From: a bacterium | Lineage (GTDB): Bacteria; Ratteibacteria; UBA8468; B48-G9; JAFGKM01 | Length of the DNA: 58,769 bases | Assembly: GCA_026414725.1 (NCBI GenBank) | Contig: JAOAIL010000009.1 | Span: 1-58,769 of the forward strand | Direction of reading: 5' to 3' | Shown here: positions 1 to 9,382 of the stretch, piece by piece | Layout: each line of letters opens with the position of its first letter | Numbering within the stretch: the stretch's first letter is position 1 | Position numbers and translations under genes: made by a program | Notes under the pieces: model-generated | The model's database searches: none | What the model saw: the letters and a program-made list of their open reading frames with translations, nothing else | What the model was told of the DNA's origin: nothing

Positions 1-813
1 ATGTTAAAGATGGATAAACTTGACCTCGTTGTGGTAATACTTCCTCATAATCTTCATGCGCCTGCTGTAATGGAGTGCCTTGAGGCAGGAAAACATGTGG
101 TTGTAGAAAAGCCATTCTGTATTACTGTAAAGGAAGCGGATGAGATGATTGAGAAGGCGCGTTCTTCTGGATTGATGCTCAGTGTATTTCATAACAGGAG
201 ATGGGACCCTGACTATCTACTCATCAGGGAAATCATAAACAAAGGACTTATAGGAGATATATTCCATATAGAGTGCGGTGCTTCTTCTTACAGCCATCCT
301 GGATTTTCCTGGCGTTCAGATAAAAAGATAAGTGGTGGATTACTTTATGACTGGGGTGCTCATTTCCTTGACTGGGTACTAAACCTTGTAGATTCAAGGG
401 TTTTAAGTATAACAGGAGAACTGAAAAAACTTGTATGGAATTCTGTGACCAATGAGGATTATGGAGAGATATATATGAAGTTTGAAAATGGAGTATCAGC
501 TGACTTTGTTCTATCTCAGATAAGTGCGTTGCCCAAATCAAGATGGAGAATTTTAGGCACAAAAGGAGCAATAGAGCAGACAAACTGGGAAGAGATAAAA
601 CTTGTAAGTTATGTATCAGGTATAAAACAGGAAGGAATTATAAAAGTACCGCAGCAGACAACCGGAAACTGGTGGCAGTATTATAGAAACATAGCAGACC
701 ATATTCTTATGGGAGAAGAACTGATAGTAAAACCAGAGCAGTCAAGAAGAGTTATTGCTATTCTTGAAGAATGTGAAAAAAGTATAAAAGAGCAGGGAAT
801 ACTTTCAATATAG
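1..813 (+). CDS. Gfo/Idh/MocA-family oxidoreductase (5' end cut by window)
   Basis: NAD(P)-dependent sugar-type dehydrogenase, visible for its last 270 residues. The frame is open at base 1 and the protein lacks the N-terminal Rossmann GxGxxG motif, so roughly 50-60 residues lie outside the window. The family signature is clear: an ILPHNLHAP stretch followed by EAGKHVVVEKPF (the EKP motif that positions substrate and cofactor), then a GGLLYDWGAHFLDW segment that carries the family's conserved Asp and His. It is followed 26 bases later by trpD. No functional link to tryptophan synthesis is evident, and the exact substrate cannot be told from sequence. Confidence 0.85.
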   Translation: MLKMDKLDLVVVILPHNLHAPAVMECLEAGKHVVVEKPFCITVKEADEMIEKARSSGLMLSVFHNRRWDPDYLLIREIINKGLIGDIFHIECGASSYSHPGFSWRSDKKISGGLLYDWGAHFLDWVLNLVDSRVLSITGELKKLVWNSVTNEDYGEIYMKFENGVSADFVLSQISALPKSRWRILGTKGAIEQTNWEEIKLVSYVSGIKQEGIIKVPQQTTGNWWQYYRNIADHILMGEELIVKPEQSRRVIAILEECEKSIKEQGILSI

Positions 814-839
814 ATATTTTTTATGATAATATACCTAAT

Positions 840-1865
840 ATGGAAAAAGTTGATATAAAAGATATATTTGATATATTGTTTGAAAGAAAGGCGCTGGACG
901 AAGAGACAAGTTATGGTATTTTTAAGATGATTATGGAGGAAGAGATATCTCCTGTGAAGACTGCTGCTTTTCTTTCCCTCTTAAGGATGAAAGGCGAAGA
1001 CCCGTCAGAGATTACAGGTGCTGCTAAACTTCTCCGTGACAAGGCAACGAAGATAATTATTAACAAAAAAATTTCTGTATGTGATACCTGTGGAACAGGT
1101 GGTGATTATTCAGGAACATTTAATATATCAACCTGTGCTGCAATAGTTGGTTTCTCTACAGGACTGACAGTTGCCAAGCATGGTAATCGTTCAATGACCA
1201 GCAGTTGTGGGAGTGCAGATGTTCTTGAAGCAATTGGATATAAGATTGAGGTAGAGCCATCAAAGAGTGAAGCGATTTTGAATAAATATGGGTTTGCCTT
1301 TCTCTTTGCCCCTTTGTACCATAAGGCAATGAAAAATGTTTCACCTATAAGAAAAGAACTCGGATTTAAAACAATCTTCAATATCATAGGACCTCTCTGT
1401 AATCCTGCTGGTTCTGATGTACAGATAATGGGCGTAAATGACTATAAACTCTTAAAGATTATACCTCCTGTTTTTCAACGGCTGGGAATAAGGGGCTATA
1501 TATTTCACTCAGAAGATGGTCTTGATGAGATATCACTTACAGGAAAAACATATATGTCAGAAGTATCAACCAAAGGAATAAGAGAGTTTGAGATATATCC
1601 TCAGGACTTTGGATTTAAAAAATGTAACCTTTCTGACCTTAAAGGTGGGGATGTAAAAACGAATGGTGAAATTCTTTTAAGTATCATAAAAGGAAAAGAA
1701 AAAGGAGCAATGAGGGATGTTGTTCTCTTGAATACAGCATTTTTACTTAATGCTGCAGGGACTACAAAAACCGTTAAAGAGGGAATTGAACTTTCAGTAA
1801 GTGCTATAGAAAAGGGGATATGCTGGAAGAAGATTAATGAGGTTTTAGAGGCGGTGAATAGATGA
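840..1865 (+). CDS. trpD: Anthranilate phosphoribosyltransferase
   Basis: Second step of tryptophan synthesis: it transfers phosphoribose from PRPP to anthranilate. The 341-residue length is normal for the family. The PRPP-binding GTGGD motif is at residues 85-89, KHGN at 113-116 and CGSAD at 123-127, all in expected order after the helical N-terminal domain. There is no fused TrpG glutaminase domain. It opens a trp gene run (D, C, B2, F, B1, A). trpE and trpG are not in the window. No convincing Shine-Dalgarno is visible. The stop overlaps the next start as ATGA, implying translational coupling. Confidence 0.95.
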   Translation: MEKVDIKDIFDILFERKALDEETSYGIFKMIMEEEISPVKTAAFLSLLRMKGEDPSEITGAAKLLRDKATKIIINKKISVCDTCGTGGDYSGTFNISTCAAIVGFSTGLTVAKHGNRSMTSSCGSADVLEAIGYKIEVEPSKSEAILNKYGFAFLFAPLYHKAMKNVSPIRKELGFKTIFNIIGPLCNPAGSDVQIMGVNDYKLLKIIPPVFQRLGIRGYIFHSEDGLDEISLTGKTYMSEVSTKGIREFEIYPQDFGFKKCNLSDLKGGDVKTNGEILLSIIKGKEKGAMRDVVLLNTAFLLNAAGTTKTVKEGIELSVSAIEKGICWKKINEVLEAVNR

Positions 1866-2500
1866 AGAAGGTTATTACTATTGTTCTTATTCTATTATTT
1901 ATTGTTTTTATCTCTACCTCTTTTGCCAGTGATATAGACATTTCCCTTTCACATCAAGCAGCAGTAGACCTCTGTGCATACCCATCTGTCAGAGAAGGGG
2001 TTATAGACCTTTTGTATCTATATGTGGATGAACTATGGCACAGAGGAATGTATGAGAGAATCTTTCCTGTGTTGAAGTTGATAACCACTATTTCACCATC
2101 AGATGTTGAAGCATGGACACTGGGGGGCTGGTTTCTCATAAATGGTATTGTCCCAAAACTTTCGGGAAAAGAGAAGGAGAGGGTGATTAATTATGCTGTT
2201 GAGTTTATGAAAAAAGGTATAAAGGCAAATCCTGAAGATGCCCGGCTTTATATGGAACTGGCTATGTATTACTATAACAGGCAGGATTATGAAAATGCCC
2301 TTTATTATCTGGAAAGTATAGAAGTGCCATATCCTTCGTTCCACTTTTTACATATCAAGGCACATACATATCAAAAATTAGGAAGAACAGAAGAGGCAAT
2401 AAAGGTCTGGGAAACAGTGAAAAAGTTTTTCCCTGAGATGAACGATGTTGCAGACAGGTTTATTACGGAGTTAAAGAGTGATATTGAAAAAAATAATTGA
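1862..2500 (+). CDS. Exported TPR-repeat protein of unknown function
   Basis: A 212-residue protein with an N-terminal hydrophobic signal (about residues 3-22, ending near SFASD). The rest is helical and TPR-like, with repeated patterns such as DARLYMELAMYYYNRQDYEN and a second unit around KAHTYQKLGRTEEAIKVWE. It probably acts outside the inner membrane as a protein-protein scaffold. It is wedged between trpD (4-base ATGA overlap) and trpC (23-base overlap), so it is co-transcribed with the trp genes, but nothing in it suggests an enzymatic role in tryptophan synthesis. Confidence 0.75.
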   Translation: MKKVITIVLILLFIVFISTSFASDIDISLSHQAAVDLCAYPSVREGVIDLLYLYVDELWHRGMYERIFPVLKLITTISPSDVEAWTLGGWFLINGIVPKLSGKEKERVINYAVEFMKKGIKANPEDARLYMELAMYYYNRQDYENALYYLESIEVPYPSFHFLHIKAHTYQKLGRTEEAIKVWETVKKFFPEMNDVADRFITELKSDIEKNN

Positions 2501-3245
2501 GGAAAAGAAGAGAATTATAGAAAGACAAAAAGAAGAAGGATTAGAGAAAAAAGGCAGGATAAGAGAGACAATAAGTTTGAAGAAAAGATTACAGGATGGA
2601 TTTGGTGTTATTGCTGAAATAAAAAGAGCATCTCCATCCGCAGGTATTATAAAAGAAGATATAGATGTAAAAGAGATATCTTTATTCTACAGCAGATATG
2701 GTGCTTCTGGTATATCGGTACTTACCTGTGAGCCATTCTTTAAGGGCAAGATAGAAGACATAAAAAAAGTGAGGGAAGTTGTTGATATCCCAATACTGAT
2801 GAAGGATTTTATTATTGACCCTTATCAGGTATATCTGGGAAGGATGTACGGTGCAGATGTTTTTTTACTCATATTAAGAATTTTATCAGATGAAATTTTT
2901 TTAAATCTTTTAAAAATAGGTGAAGATATGAAGATGGAAGTGCTTATAGAGGTACATAATGAGGATGAAGTTAAAAGAGCGTTGAATCTGGTACAGAATT
3001 GGGAAAACAAGATTTTAGGGATAAACAATAGAGACCTTGATACATTAAAAACAGATATTTCTGTAACATTTAATTTGATTAAGTTAATTCCAAAAGATAA
3101 AATAGTTGCTATAAGTGAAAGTGGTATCAAAAGTAAAGAAGATGTAGAAAGATTGAAAGATGCAGGAGTGAAGGGTATTTTGGTAGGCGAGAGTTTGTTG
3201 AAAAGTATTGATATTAAAGAGAAACTAAAGGAGTTTCTGAGTTAA
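2478..3245 (+). CDS. trpC: Indole-3-glycerol phosphate synthase
   Basis: Converts carboxyphenylaminodeoxyribulose phosphate to indole-3-glycerol phosphate. It is a TIM barrel of 255 residues, the normal length for a monofunctional enzyme. Family motifs are present: IAEIKRASPS at residues 45-54 (catalytic Lys and Glu), ILMKDFIID (second catalytic Lys), GINNRDL and ISESGIKS near the end, then GILVGESL for phosphate binding. It is not fused to TrpF, which is a separate gene downstream. It overlaps the TPR gene by 23 bases, and trpB2 follows after 14 bases. Confidence 0.95.
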   Translation: MILKKIIEEKKRIIERQKEEGLEKKGRIRETISLKKRLQDGFGVIAEIKRASPSAGIIKEDIDVKEISLFYSRYGASGISVLTCEPFFKGKIEDIKKVREVVDIPILMKDFIIDPYQVYLGRMYGADVFLLILRILSDEIFLNLLKIGEDMKMEVLIEVHNEDEVKRALNLVQNWENKILGINNRDLDTLKTDISVTFNLIKLIPKDKIVAISESGIKSKEDVERLKDAGVKGILVGESLLKSIDIKEKLKEFLS

Positions 3246-3259
3246 ACGAGGGAGGATAG

Positions 3260-4606
3260 ATGGAAGACAACATAATTGTTTTATCAGCAAAGGAGATGCC
3301 ACAGAAGTGGTATAATATTTTACCTGACCTGCCTGTATCCTTACCGCCTGTGATACATCCGGGAACAAAGCAACCAATTAAGCCAGAAGACCTTGCACCC
3401 ATATTCCCTATGGCTCTTATACAGCAGGAGTTTTCTCCTGAAAGATGGATAGAAATCCCTGACCCTGTAATGGATGTTTACCGACTGTATCGTCCAACTC
3501 CTTTAAGAAGGGCAAAAAACTTTGAAAAGGCATTGAAGACAAAGGCAAGAATATACTTTAAAGATGAGTCAGTTTCTCCCCCGGGTTCACATAAGCCCAA
3601 TACTGCGGTTGCTCAGGTATATTATAACAAAGCAGAAGGGGTAAAGAGGATTGCTACAGAAACAGGAGCAGGTCAGTGGGGTAGTGCACTTGCCTTTGCC
3701 TGCAGGATGTTTGGATTGGAATGTACGATATATATGGTAAAGGTATCATATAACCAGAAGCCATATAGAAGATTGCTATGTCAGGTGTGGGGTGCAACTA
3801 TGTATCCTTCTCCATCCGATAAGACAAACTATGGAAGAAAGGTTCTTGCAGAAAATCCGGATTCTCCTGGCAGTTTAGGTATTGCTATATCAGAAGCAGT
3901 TGAAGATGCTGCTTCAAGAGAAGATACAAAGTATTCATTAGGAAGTGTCCTTAACCATGTACTTCTTCACCAGACCATTGTAGGACTTGAGACAAAAAAA
4001 CAGTTGGAGATGATAGGGGAGAAACCTGATGTTCTTATTGGCTGTGTAGGTGGTGGTAGTAATTTTGGTGGTTTAATATTGCCCTTTATCCCTGATAAGT
4101 TAAAAGGAGAAAAAATAAAAATAATTGCAGTTGAACCAAAGGCATGTCCTACTCTTACAAAGGGGCTTTATAAATATGATTTTGGAGATACTGCCTGTAC
4201 AACACCACTTATTAAGATGTTTACACTGGGACACAGTTTTATACCACCAGGTATCCATGCAGGTGGATTGAGATATCATGGAGCAGCACCTATTGTATGT
4301 CATCTTTTGAAACATAAACTTATAGAAGCGGCAGCATATCACCAGAAAGAGTGTTTTGAGTCAGCAGTTCTTTTTGCCAGAACTGAAGGGTTCTTACCAG
4401 CCCCTGAGACATCCCATGCTATAAGAGCGGTGGTAGAAGAAGCAAAGGATGCACCAGAAGGTAAGGTAATTGTTTACAATCACTCAGGGCATGGGTACTT
4501 TGACCTCTCTGCCTATCAGTCATATTTTGAGGGAAAACTTGAGGACTATGAATATCCTGAGGAAAAGATAAAACAGGCACTTTCAGAACTGCCTGATATA
4601 GAATAA
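3260..4606 (+). CDS. trpB2: TrpB2-type tryptophan synthase beta chain
   Basis: PLP enzyme of the TrpB2 group, which condenses indole (and in some members other nucleophiles) with serine and often works without TrpA. At 448 residues it is longer than classical TrpB and has the TrpB2 N-terminal extension with [13 protein letters not shown]-like sequence. The PLP lysine is in GSHKPNTA (K112), where classical TrpB has HKINN. The phosphate-binding [11 protein letters not shown] loop is intact. A good Shine-Dalgarno (gggagga) lies just before the ATG. A classical trpB is also present three genes on (5326-6510), so the operon carries two beta chains. Confidence 0.93.
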   Translation: MEDNIIVLSAKEMPQKWYNILPDLPVSLPPVIHPGTKQPIKPEDLAPIFPMALIQQEFSPERWIEIPDPVMDVYRLYRPTPLRRAKNFEKALKTKARIYFKDESVSPPGSHKPNTAVAQVYYNKAEGVKRIATETGAGQWGSALAFACRMFGLECTIYMVKVSYNQKPYRRLLCQVWGATMYPSPSDKTNYGRKVLAENPDSPGSLGIAISEAVEDAASREDTKYSLGSVLNHVLLHQTIVGLETKKQLEMIGEKPDVLIGCVGGGSNFGGLILPFIPDKLKGEKIKIIAVEPKACPTLTKGLYKYDFGDTACTTPLIKMFTLGHSFIPPGIHAGGLRYHGAAPIVCHLLKHKLIEAAAYHQKECFESAVLFARTEGFLPAPETSHAIRAVVEEAKDAPEGKVIVYNHSGHGYFDLSAYQSYFEGKLEDYEYPEEKIKQALSELPDIE

Positions 4607-4625
4607 TTAAGTATATTCTCATTGA

Positions 4626-4648
4626 TATCCTTTTTCTGTAAAAGGATA
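4626..4648 (+). other. Stem-loop inside the trp operon
   Basis: A perfect 9-base inverted repeat (TATCCTTTT / AAAAGGATA) with a 5-base loop sits in the 80-88 base gap between trpB2 and trpF. It is A/T-rich and is not followed by a T tract, so it does not look like an intrinsic terminator. It might stabilise or process the mRNA. This is the only sizeable gap inside the trp gene run. Confidence 0.4.
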
Positions 4649-4694
4649 GAGGAAAAAAGGAGAGAGGGAAGGTATTATCTTAATTTTGAAGGTT

Positions 4695-5339
4695 ATGCAT
4701 ATAAAAATATGTGGTTTTACCAGAAGACAGGATATATACGATGCTTTTTCTCTCGGTATTAAGATTATAGGACTGAATTTTTATAATAAAAGTCCAAGGT
4801 TTATATCACAGGAGAAAGCAAAAGAATTTCTTGTGGATATTTATAAGGATATTAAGGTTATTGGTGTATTTGTAAACCCTGAAGAAGAAAACCTTTTTCA
4901 AATAACAGAATTTTTAAATCTTTCTGGTGTGCAACTACATGGGGATGAGAGCCCGTTACTTATAGAAAAGTTTAAAAAGAAATTCCCAGAAAAGATAGTT
5001 ATAAAAGCACTGCGAGTAAAAGATAAGAGAGTGCTGAAAGAAAGCATGAAGATATATACACCTGACTTTTTTCTCCTTGATGCATATGATAGTTTTATCC
5101 GTGGAGGTACAGGTAAAAGGATAGATATTTCTTTACTTGATGGGTCTTATATACCCTGGGGGAAGGTTTTTCTTGCAGGTGGTATCACACCGGATAATGT
5201 AAAGGAAATTCTTAATGTCTTTCATCCGTATGGAATAGATGTGGCTTCAGGTGTAGAGAGTGCGCCAGGTATAAAGGATAAAAACAAAGTAGAGCAATTG
5301 CTTAAAAATATAAGAGAGATGAAATATGAAACTGCCTGA
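4695..5339 (+). CDS. trpF: Phosphoribosylanthranilate isomerase
   Basis: Amadori isomerase that converts phosphoribosylanthranilate to CdRP; a small TIM barrel of about 215 residues, standard size. The N-terminal IKICGFTR motif carries the catalytic Cys, the LDAYD segment the catalytic Asp region, and [11 protein letters not shown] plus GIDVASGVE the phosphate-binding loops. The start is uncertain: ATG at 4695 places the first strand as the family expects, while TTG at 4686 would add three residues. Neither has a well-spaced Shine-Dalgarno. The end overlaps trpB1 by 14 bases. Confidence 0.93.
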   Translation: MHIKICGFTRRQDIYDAFSLGIKIIGLNFYNKSPRFISQEKAKEFLVDIYKDIKVIGVFVNPEEENLFQITEFLNLSGVQLHGDESPLLIEKFKKKFPEKIVIKALRVKDKRVLKESMKIYTPDFFLLDAYDSFIRGGTGKRIDISLLDGSYIPWGKVFLAGGITPDNVKEILNVFHPYGIDVASGVESAPGIKDKNKVEQLLKNIREMKYETA

Positions 5340-6510
5340 TATGTACGGGAAGTATGGAATTTTTGGTGGAAGGTTTGCTCCTGAAACACTTATACCTGCA
5401 CTTGAAGAATTAGAGAGAGAATACAGAAACATCTCAAAAGATAAAGGTTTTAGAAAAGAACTTGCATCTCTCCTTTCTGAATATGCGGGCCGTCCTACAC
5501 CTCTTTATCTCGCTGAAAATTTTAGTAGAGTTATTGGCTGTAAAATATATCTAAAAAGGGAGGACCTTGCATTTACAGGGGCACATAAAATTAACAATAC
5601 ACTGGGACAGGTGCTTCTTGCTAAAAAGATGGGGAAAACCCGAATAATAGCAGAGACAGGGGCAGGGCAACATGGTGTAGCAACCGCAACTGCCTCTGCC
5701 CTTTTTGGTATGGACTGCTGTGTATATATGGGTGAGATTGACTGTGAGAGACAGAAACTGAATGTTTACAGAATGAAACTTTTAGGTGCAGAGGTTATAC
5801 CGGTAAAGTCAGGCAGTAAAACACTTAAAGATGCAATCAATGAGGCAATGCGGGACTGGATAGCAAATTTTTCTAATACCCATTATGTTATTGGTTCTGT
5901 TGTTGGTCCACACCCATATCCTCAAATAGTGAGGGATTTTCAGTCAGTAATAGGTACAGAAACTAGAAAACAGATACTTAAAAAAGAAAAGTGTCTGCCT
6001 GACTATCTCGTTGCCTGTGTAGGTGGAGGAAGTAATAGTATTGGACTTTTCTATCCATTCTATAAAAATAAAAGTGTTAAATTTATAGGGGTGGAAGCAG
6101 GAGGGGATGGAATAGATACATTAAAACATTCAGCAACACTTAATAGAGGAAGCAAAGGAGTACTTCATGGTAGTTTTTCTTATATATTACAGGATAGATA
6201 CGGACAGATAAACGAAACACATTCTGTTTCAGCAGGGCTTGATTATCCTGGGGTTGGACCAGAACATGCATTTTATAAAGAGACAGGAAGGGCTATCTAT
6301 GTTTATGCTACAGATAAGGAAGCACTTAATGGTTTTCATGTTTTAAGTGAGACGGAAGGAATTATCCCTGCACTTGAGTCAGCACATGCAATTGGCTGGC
6401 TGATAAAGAATAAAAAGAGGTTTAAGAAAAATGATACTGTAGTAATATGTCTCTCAGGCAGAGGTGATAAGGATGTGGCTGGAGTTGCTGCAATAGAAGG
6501 TTGTATGTGA
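5326..6510 (+). CDS. trpB: Tryptophan synthase beta chain (classical TrpB1)
   Basis: Condenses channelled indole with serine in the TrpA-TrpB complex. 394 residues, normal length. The N-terminus has the [10 protein letters not shown] motif typical of TrpB1; the PLP lysine is K88 in [10 protein letters not shown]; the [10 protein letters not shown] region and the [10 protein letters not shown] phosphate loop follow. C-terminal SGRGDKDV is present. trpA follows after 6 bases, as expected for the partner subunit. Because a TrpB2 also occurs upstream, this copy is the more likely TrpA partner. Confidence 0.96.
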   Translation: MKLPDMYGKYGIFGGRFAPETLIPALEELEREYRNISKDKGFRKELASLLSEYAGRPTPLYLAENFSRVIGCKIYLKREDLAFTGAHKINNTLGQVLLAKKMGKTRIIAETGAGQHGVATATASALFGMDCCVYMGEIDCERQKLNVYRMKLLGAEVIPVKSGSKTLKDAINEAMRDWIANFSNTHYVIGSVVGPHPYPQIVRDFQSVIGTETRKQILKKEKCLPDYLVACVGGGSNSIGLFYPFYKNKSVKFIGVEAGGDGIDTLKHSATLNRGSKGVLHGSFSYILQDRYGQINETHSVSAGLDYPGVGPEHAFYKETGRAIYVYATDKEALNGFHVLSETEGIIPALESAHAIGWLIKNKKRFKKNDTVVICLSGRGDKDVAGVAAIEGCM

Positions 6511-6516
6511 GTAAAA

Positions 6517-7296
6517 ATGAACAGGATAGATGAAAAATTTAAGAGGTTAAAGAAAAAAGAAGAGAAGGCATTGATTGCATATTTTACTGCCGGTTTGCCT
6601 TCTACTGCTGGTACGGTTGATATAATTAAAAAGGCAGAGCAGTCAGGTGTGGATATTATAGAGATTGGGATTCCTTTTTCAGACCCGATTGCAGATGGAC
6701 CTATTATACAGTATGCCTCACATCTTTCACTTGAAAAAGGAACAAATACAGATAATGTATTTGAGATATGCAGAGAACTGAAAAATTCAGTAGATATACC
6801 ATATCTCCTTATGACATATTACAATCCTGTTTACAGATACGGGATAGAAAAATTTGTAGGAAGATGTGCAGAGACAGGTGTATCCGGTCTTATTATTCCT
6901 GACCTTCCATTTGAAGAGGGTAAGGAGATAAGGGAAATACTGAAGAAGAGAGACATATATCTTATTAACTTCCTTACTCCTTTTACACCAGAAAGGCGGG
7001 CAGAAAAAATTGTAAAGGCATCAGATGGATTTATATATTTTATTACATCAGCAGGTGTTACAGGACCGAGGGAAGATTTTTCAAAAGAAATGTGGGAAGG
7101 ATTGTCAGTAATAAGAAGAGTGTCAGATATTCCTGTAGCAGCAGGTTTTGGAATATCAAGTGTCCAGCAGGTAAAAAAATTAAAGGAAAAGATAGACGGG
7201 GTGATTATAGGAAGTTTTTTTGTAAAAAAGGTAATAGATGGTAAAATAAAAGAACTATGGAAAGAAATAAAAGCAATAAAAAAGGTTTTAAGTTAA
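6517..7296 (+). CDS. trpA: Tryptophan synthase alpha chain
   Basis: Cleaves indole-3-glycerol phosphate to indole and glyceraldehyde 3-phosphate and passes indole to TrpB. 259 residues, a TIM barrel of usual size. The catalytic Glu49 (IEIGIPFSDP) and Asp60 (DPIADGP) occur at the same residue numbers as in the Salmonella enzyme. The SAGVTG phosphate loop and the GFGISS and GVIIGS motifs are present. It lies 6 bases after trpB1 and overlaps the next gene by 40 bases. Confidence 0.96.
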   Translation: MNRIDEKFKRLKKKEEKALIAYFTAGLPSTAGTVDIIKKAEQSGVDIIEIGIPFSDPIADGPIIQYASHLSLEKGTNTDNVFEICRELKNSVDIPYLLMTYYNPVYRYGIEKFVGRCAETGVSGLIIPDLPFEEGKEIREILKKRDIYLINFLTPFTPERRAEKIVKASDGFIYFITSAGVTGPREDFSKEMWEGLSVIRRVSDIPVAAGFGISSVQQVKKLKEKIDGVIIGSFFVKKVIDGKIKELWKEIKAIKKVLS

Positions 7297-8000
7297 AAAA
7301 GATAGTTATTACTATTATCTGCCTCGCGATTGCAGGTGCAGGGGTTAACTTTTATCTTAAATATCTTCAGGAGAAGAAGAAACAGATGGAACTTGCTGAA
7401 AAGAAGAGGCAGGAAGAACTTGAAAAAGAAAGACAGAGAAAATTACTTGAAGAAAAAAGAAAGGAATTTGAGAACCTTATTGATGAGATGAAAAAGTATT
7501 ATGAGGCAGGGGATTTTGAAAAAGCGAGGGAAATTGCTCGCAGGGCACTGGAACTGGCAAAACAATATAACTTCAATACAGACGAGATATACAGGATACT
7601 GCATCTTATAGAAGTTGCAGAATATAAAAAGAAACTTAAAGAACTGGAAAAATTGAATGTGGATATTTATAAATACTTTTATGTAAGAGAAGAAGTTTCA
7701 AAAATACCGGTTATGAAAGAACTGGAAGATTTGAAAGGTAGTGTTTTGAAGAAGACCTATGTTAATGAGTACTCTGTGAATCTTATAATGGCAAAAGAAA
7801 ATGCTGTTAAAGGGATGAAGGCAGAAAATCCTCTTTATTACTATCTTATAAGCAGGGATTATTTTGATAAAGCGATTGCTATCCGTAAAAAGCACCACAT
7901 TGCTATTGCGCCAGAAGAAGATGAAGTTAGAAACCGCCAGAGAGAATTGTTCTTCTACTCAGAAAAGGTAAGGGAAGCAACAGTCCCTTCTACCCTATAA
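7257..8000 (+). CDS. Membrane-anchored coiled-coil protein, unknown function
   Basis: A 247-residue protein with a single N-terminal hydrophobic segment (about residues 15-32, IVITIICLAIAGAGVNFYL) followed by a long Lys/Glu-rich coiled coil (about 35-75). A helical TPR-like region follows, with YYEAGDFEKAREIARRAL at its start. Likely anchored in the inner membrane with the helical part outside. The start overlaps trpA by 40 bases; no alternative ATG lies before the membrane segment. It is the second non-enzymatic gene in the trp run and resembles the TPR gene at 1862 in general design, though homology between the two cannot be judged by eye. Confidence 0.7.
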   Translation: MERNKSNKKGFKLKKIVITIICLAIAGAGVNFYLKYLQEKKKQMELAEKKRQEELEKERQRKLLEEKRKEFENLIDEMKKYYEAGDFEKAREIARRALELAKQYNFNTDEIYRILHLIEVAEYKKKLKELEKLNVDIYKYFYVREEVSKIPVMKELEDLKGSVLKKTYVNEYSVNLIMAKENAVKGMKAENPLYYYLISRDYFDKAIAIRKKHHIAIAPEEDEVRNRQRELFFYSEKVREATVPSTL

Positions 8001-8003
8001 GTG

Positions 8004-9290
8004 ATGGATAAAAAGGCCGTTAATATTGGAATTATTGGATGTGGAACTGTTGGAAGTGCGGTTGTAGAAACCCTTCTTAAAACAAGAAACTCCCTTAAGC
8101 AAAAAACAGGAGTTGATTTTATAATTTCAAGGGTTTGTGATAAAGACATTAAAAAGAGAAGTTTACTCCCTTCACTATTCACTTCAAATCCAGAGGATAT
8201 TGTAAATGCACCTGATATAGATATAGTTGTGGAACTTATAGGCGGAACAGATATTGCCTTTGATATAATCAAAAGGGTACTGAATAAAGGTAAGTCAGTT
8301 GTTACAGCAAACAAAGCAGTTATTTCAGAAAGAGGTAGAGAACTATTTAACCTTGCAGAAGAAAAGAGGGTTCATATTGGATTTGAAGCAAGTGTTGCAG
8401 GAGCCATACCTGTTATAAAGACAATAAGAGAGAGTTTTGTTGGAAATAACATCCTGAAAATCTTCGGAATACTTAATGGTACTACAAACTATATACTTAC
8501 AGAGATGTTCCATAATTCTTTAAATTTTACTACTGCCCTATCAATGGCTAAACAACGTGGTTATGCTGAAGCAGACCCTTCCCTTGATATAAAGGGAATT
8601 GATACCGCACATAAAATCTCTATACTTTCAACACTTGCCTTCCGAAAATATATCCACTGGAAGGATATTTATGTGGAGGGGATTGAGACAATTGAACCAA
8701 TAGATATAAATTTTACTGCAGAATTTGGATACAGGATTAAACTTCTTGCTGTTGCAAAAAAGGAAGAGAACAAACTTGATATACGGGTTCATCCCGCACT
8801 ACTACCTTCAAAACACCTGCTCTCTTTTGTAGATGGTGTTTATAATGGTGTTTATCTTGAAGGAGATATGTTTGGGAGGTCACTGCTTTATGGTGAAGGG
8901 GCTGGTGGAATTGCTGCTTCCAGTGCAGTTATCTCTGATATTGTTGATATCGGGAAGAAACTTATACACAATAATCTTCCTTATAAGACCATTGCTTCAG
9001 AAGATAAAACAATGCAATTGCTTTCTGTAGAGGATGTCCAGACAAGGTATTACTTTAGATTTACTGCTCTTGACAGACCCGGGGTCTTAGCGGGTATCGC
9101 AAGGGTATTAGGAGAAAATAATATAAGTATCGCATCAGTTATTCAAAAAGAGGAAAGTCCTGAAAAGGCAGTTCCTATTCTTATGTTAACCCACAGAGCA
9201 AAAGAGTCGTTCGTAAGAAAGGCAATAAAAAAGATAGACAAACTTCCATTTATCAAAAGCCCGACTGTTATTATACGTCTTGAAGAGTAA
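8004..9290 (+). CDS. hom: Homoserine dehydrogenase with C-terminal ACT domain
   Basis: Reduces aspartate semialdehyde to homoserine for threonine, methionine and isoleucine synthesis. The Rossmann motif IGIIGCGTVGSAV is at the N-terminus, then VVTANKAVIS and the substrate region with GILNGTTNYIL and AEADPSLDIKGID. The last 80 or so residues form an ACT domain (FTALDRPGVLAGIARVLGEN), usually the site of feedback control by threonine. It is monofunctional, with no aspartokinase fused. GTG at 8001 is immediately followed by ATG at 8004; the ATG is preferred. It appears to be the last gene of the trp transcript, because a promoter follows. Confidence 0.95.
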   Translation: MDKKAVNIGIIGCGTVGSAVVETLLKTRNSLKQKTGVDFIISRVCDKDIKKRSLLPSLFTSNPEDIVNAPDIDIVVELIGGTDIAFDIIKRVLNKGKSVVTANKAVISERGRELFNLAEEKRVHIGFEASVAGAIPVIKTIRESFVGNNILKIFGILNGTTNYILTEMFHNSLNFTTALSMAKQRGYAEADPSLDIKGIDTAHKISILSTLAFRKYIHWKDIYVEGIETIEPIDINFTAEFGYRIKLLAVAKKEENKLDIRVHPALLPSKHLLSFVDGVYNGVYLEGDMFGRSLLYGEGAGGIAASSAVISDIVDIGKKLIHNNLPYKTIASEDKTMQLLSVEDVQTRYYFRFTALDRPGVLAGIARVLGENNISIASVIQKEESPEKAVPILMLTHRAKESFVRKAIKKIDKLPFIKSPTVIIRLEE

Positions 9291-9329
9291 AAAAACTAAA
9301 ATCTGCCTTTCATTTTTATACCTTGATAC

Positions 9330-9358
9330 TTGCTGTTATAGGATAAAAATTGTATTAT
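9330..9358 (+). promoter_or_regulatory. Sigma-70-type promoter for the CsgG-like gene
   Basis: TTGCTG at 9330-9335 and TATTAT at 9353-9358 are separated by exactly 17 bases. Transcription would begin near 9365. A strong Shine-Dalgarno AGGAGG (9372-9377) sits 5 bases before the ATG at 9383. The region lies in the 92-base gap after hom and separates the trp/hom run from the housekeeping run. Confidence 0.6.
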
Positions 9359-9382
9359 AAAAATACATAACAGGAGGTAAAG

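Noticed and set aside
4626-4648. Intrinsic terminator within the trp operon
   Set aside because: The stem is A/T-rich and not followed by a T tract, and trp genes continue immediately after.
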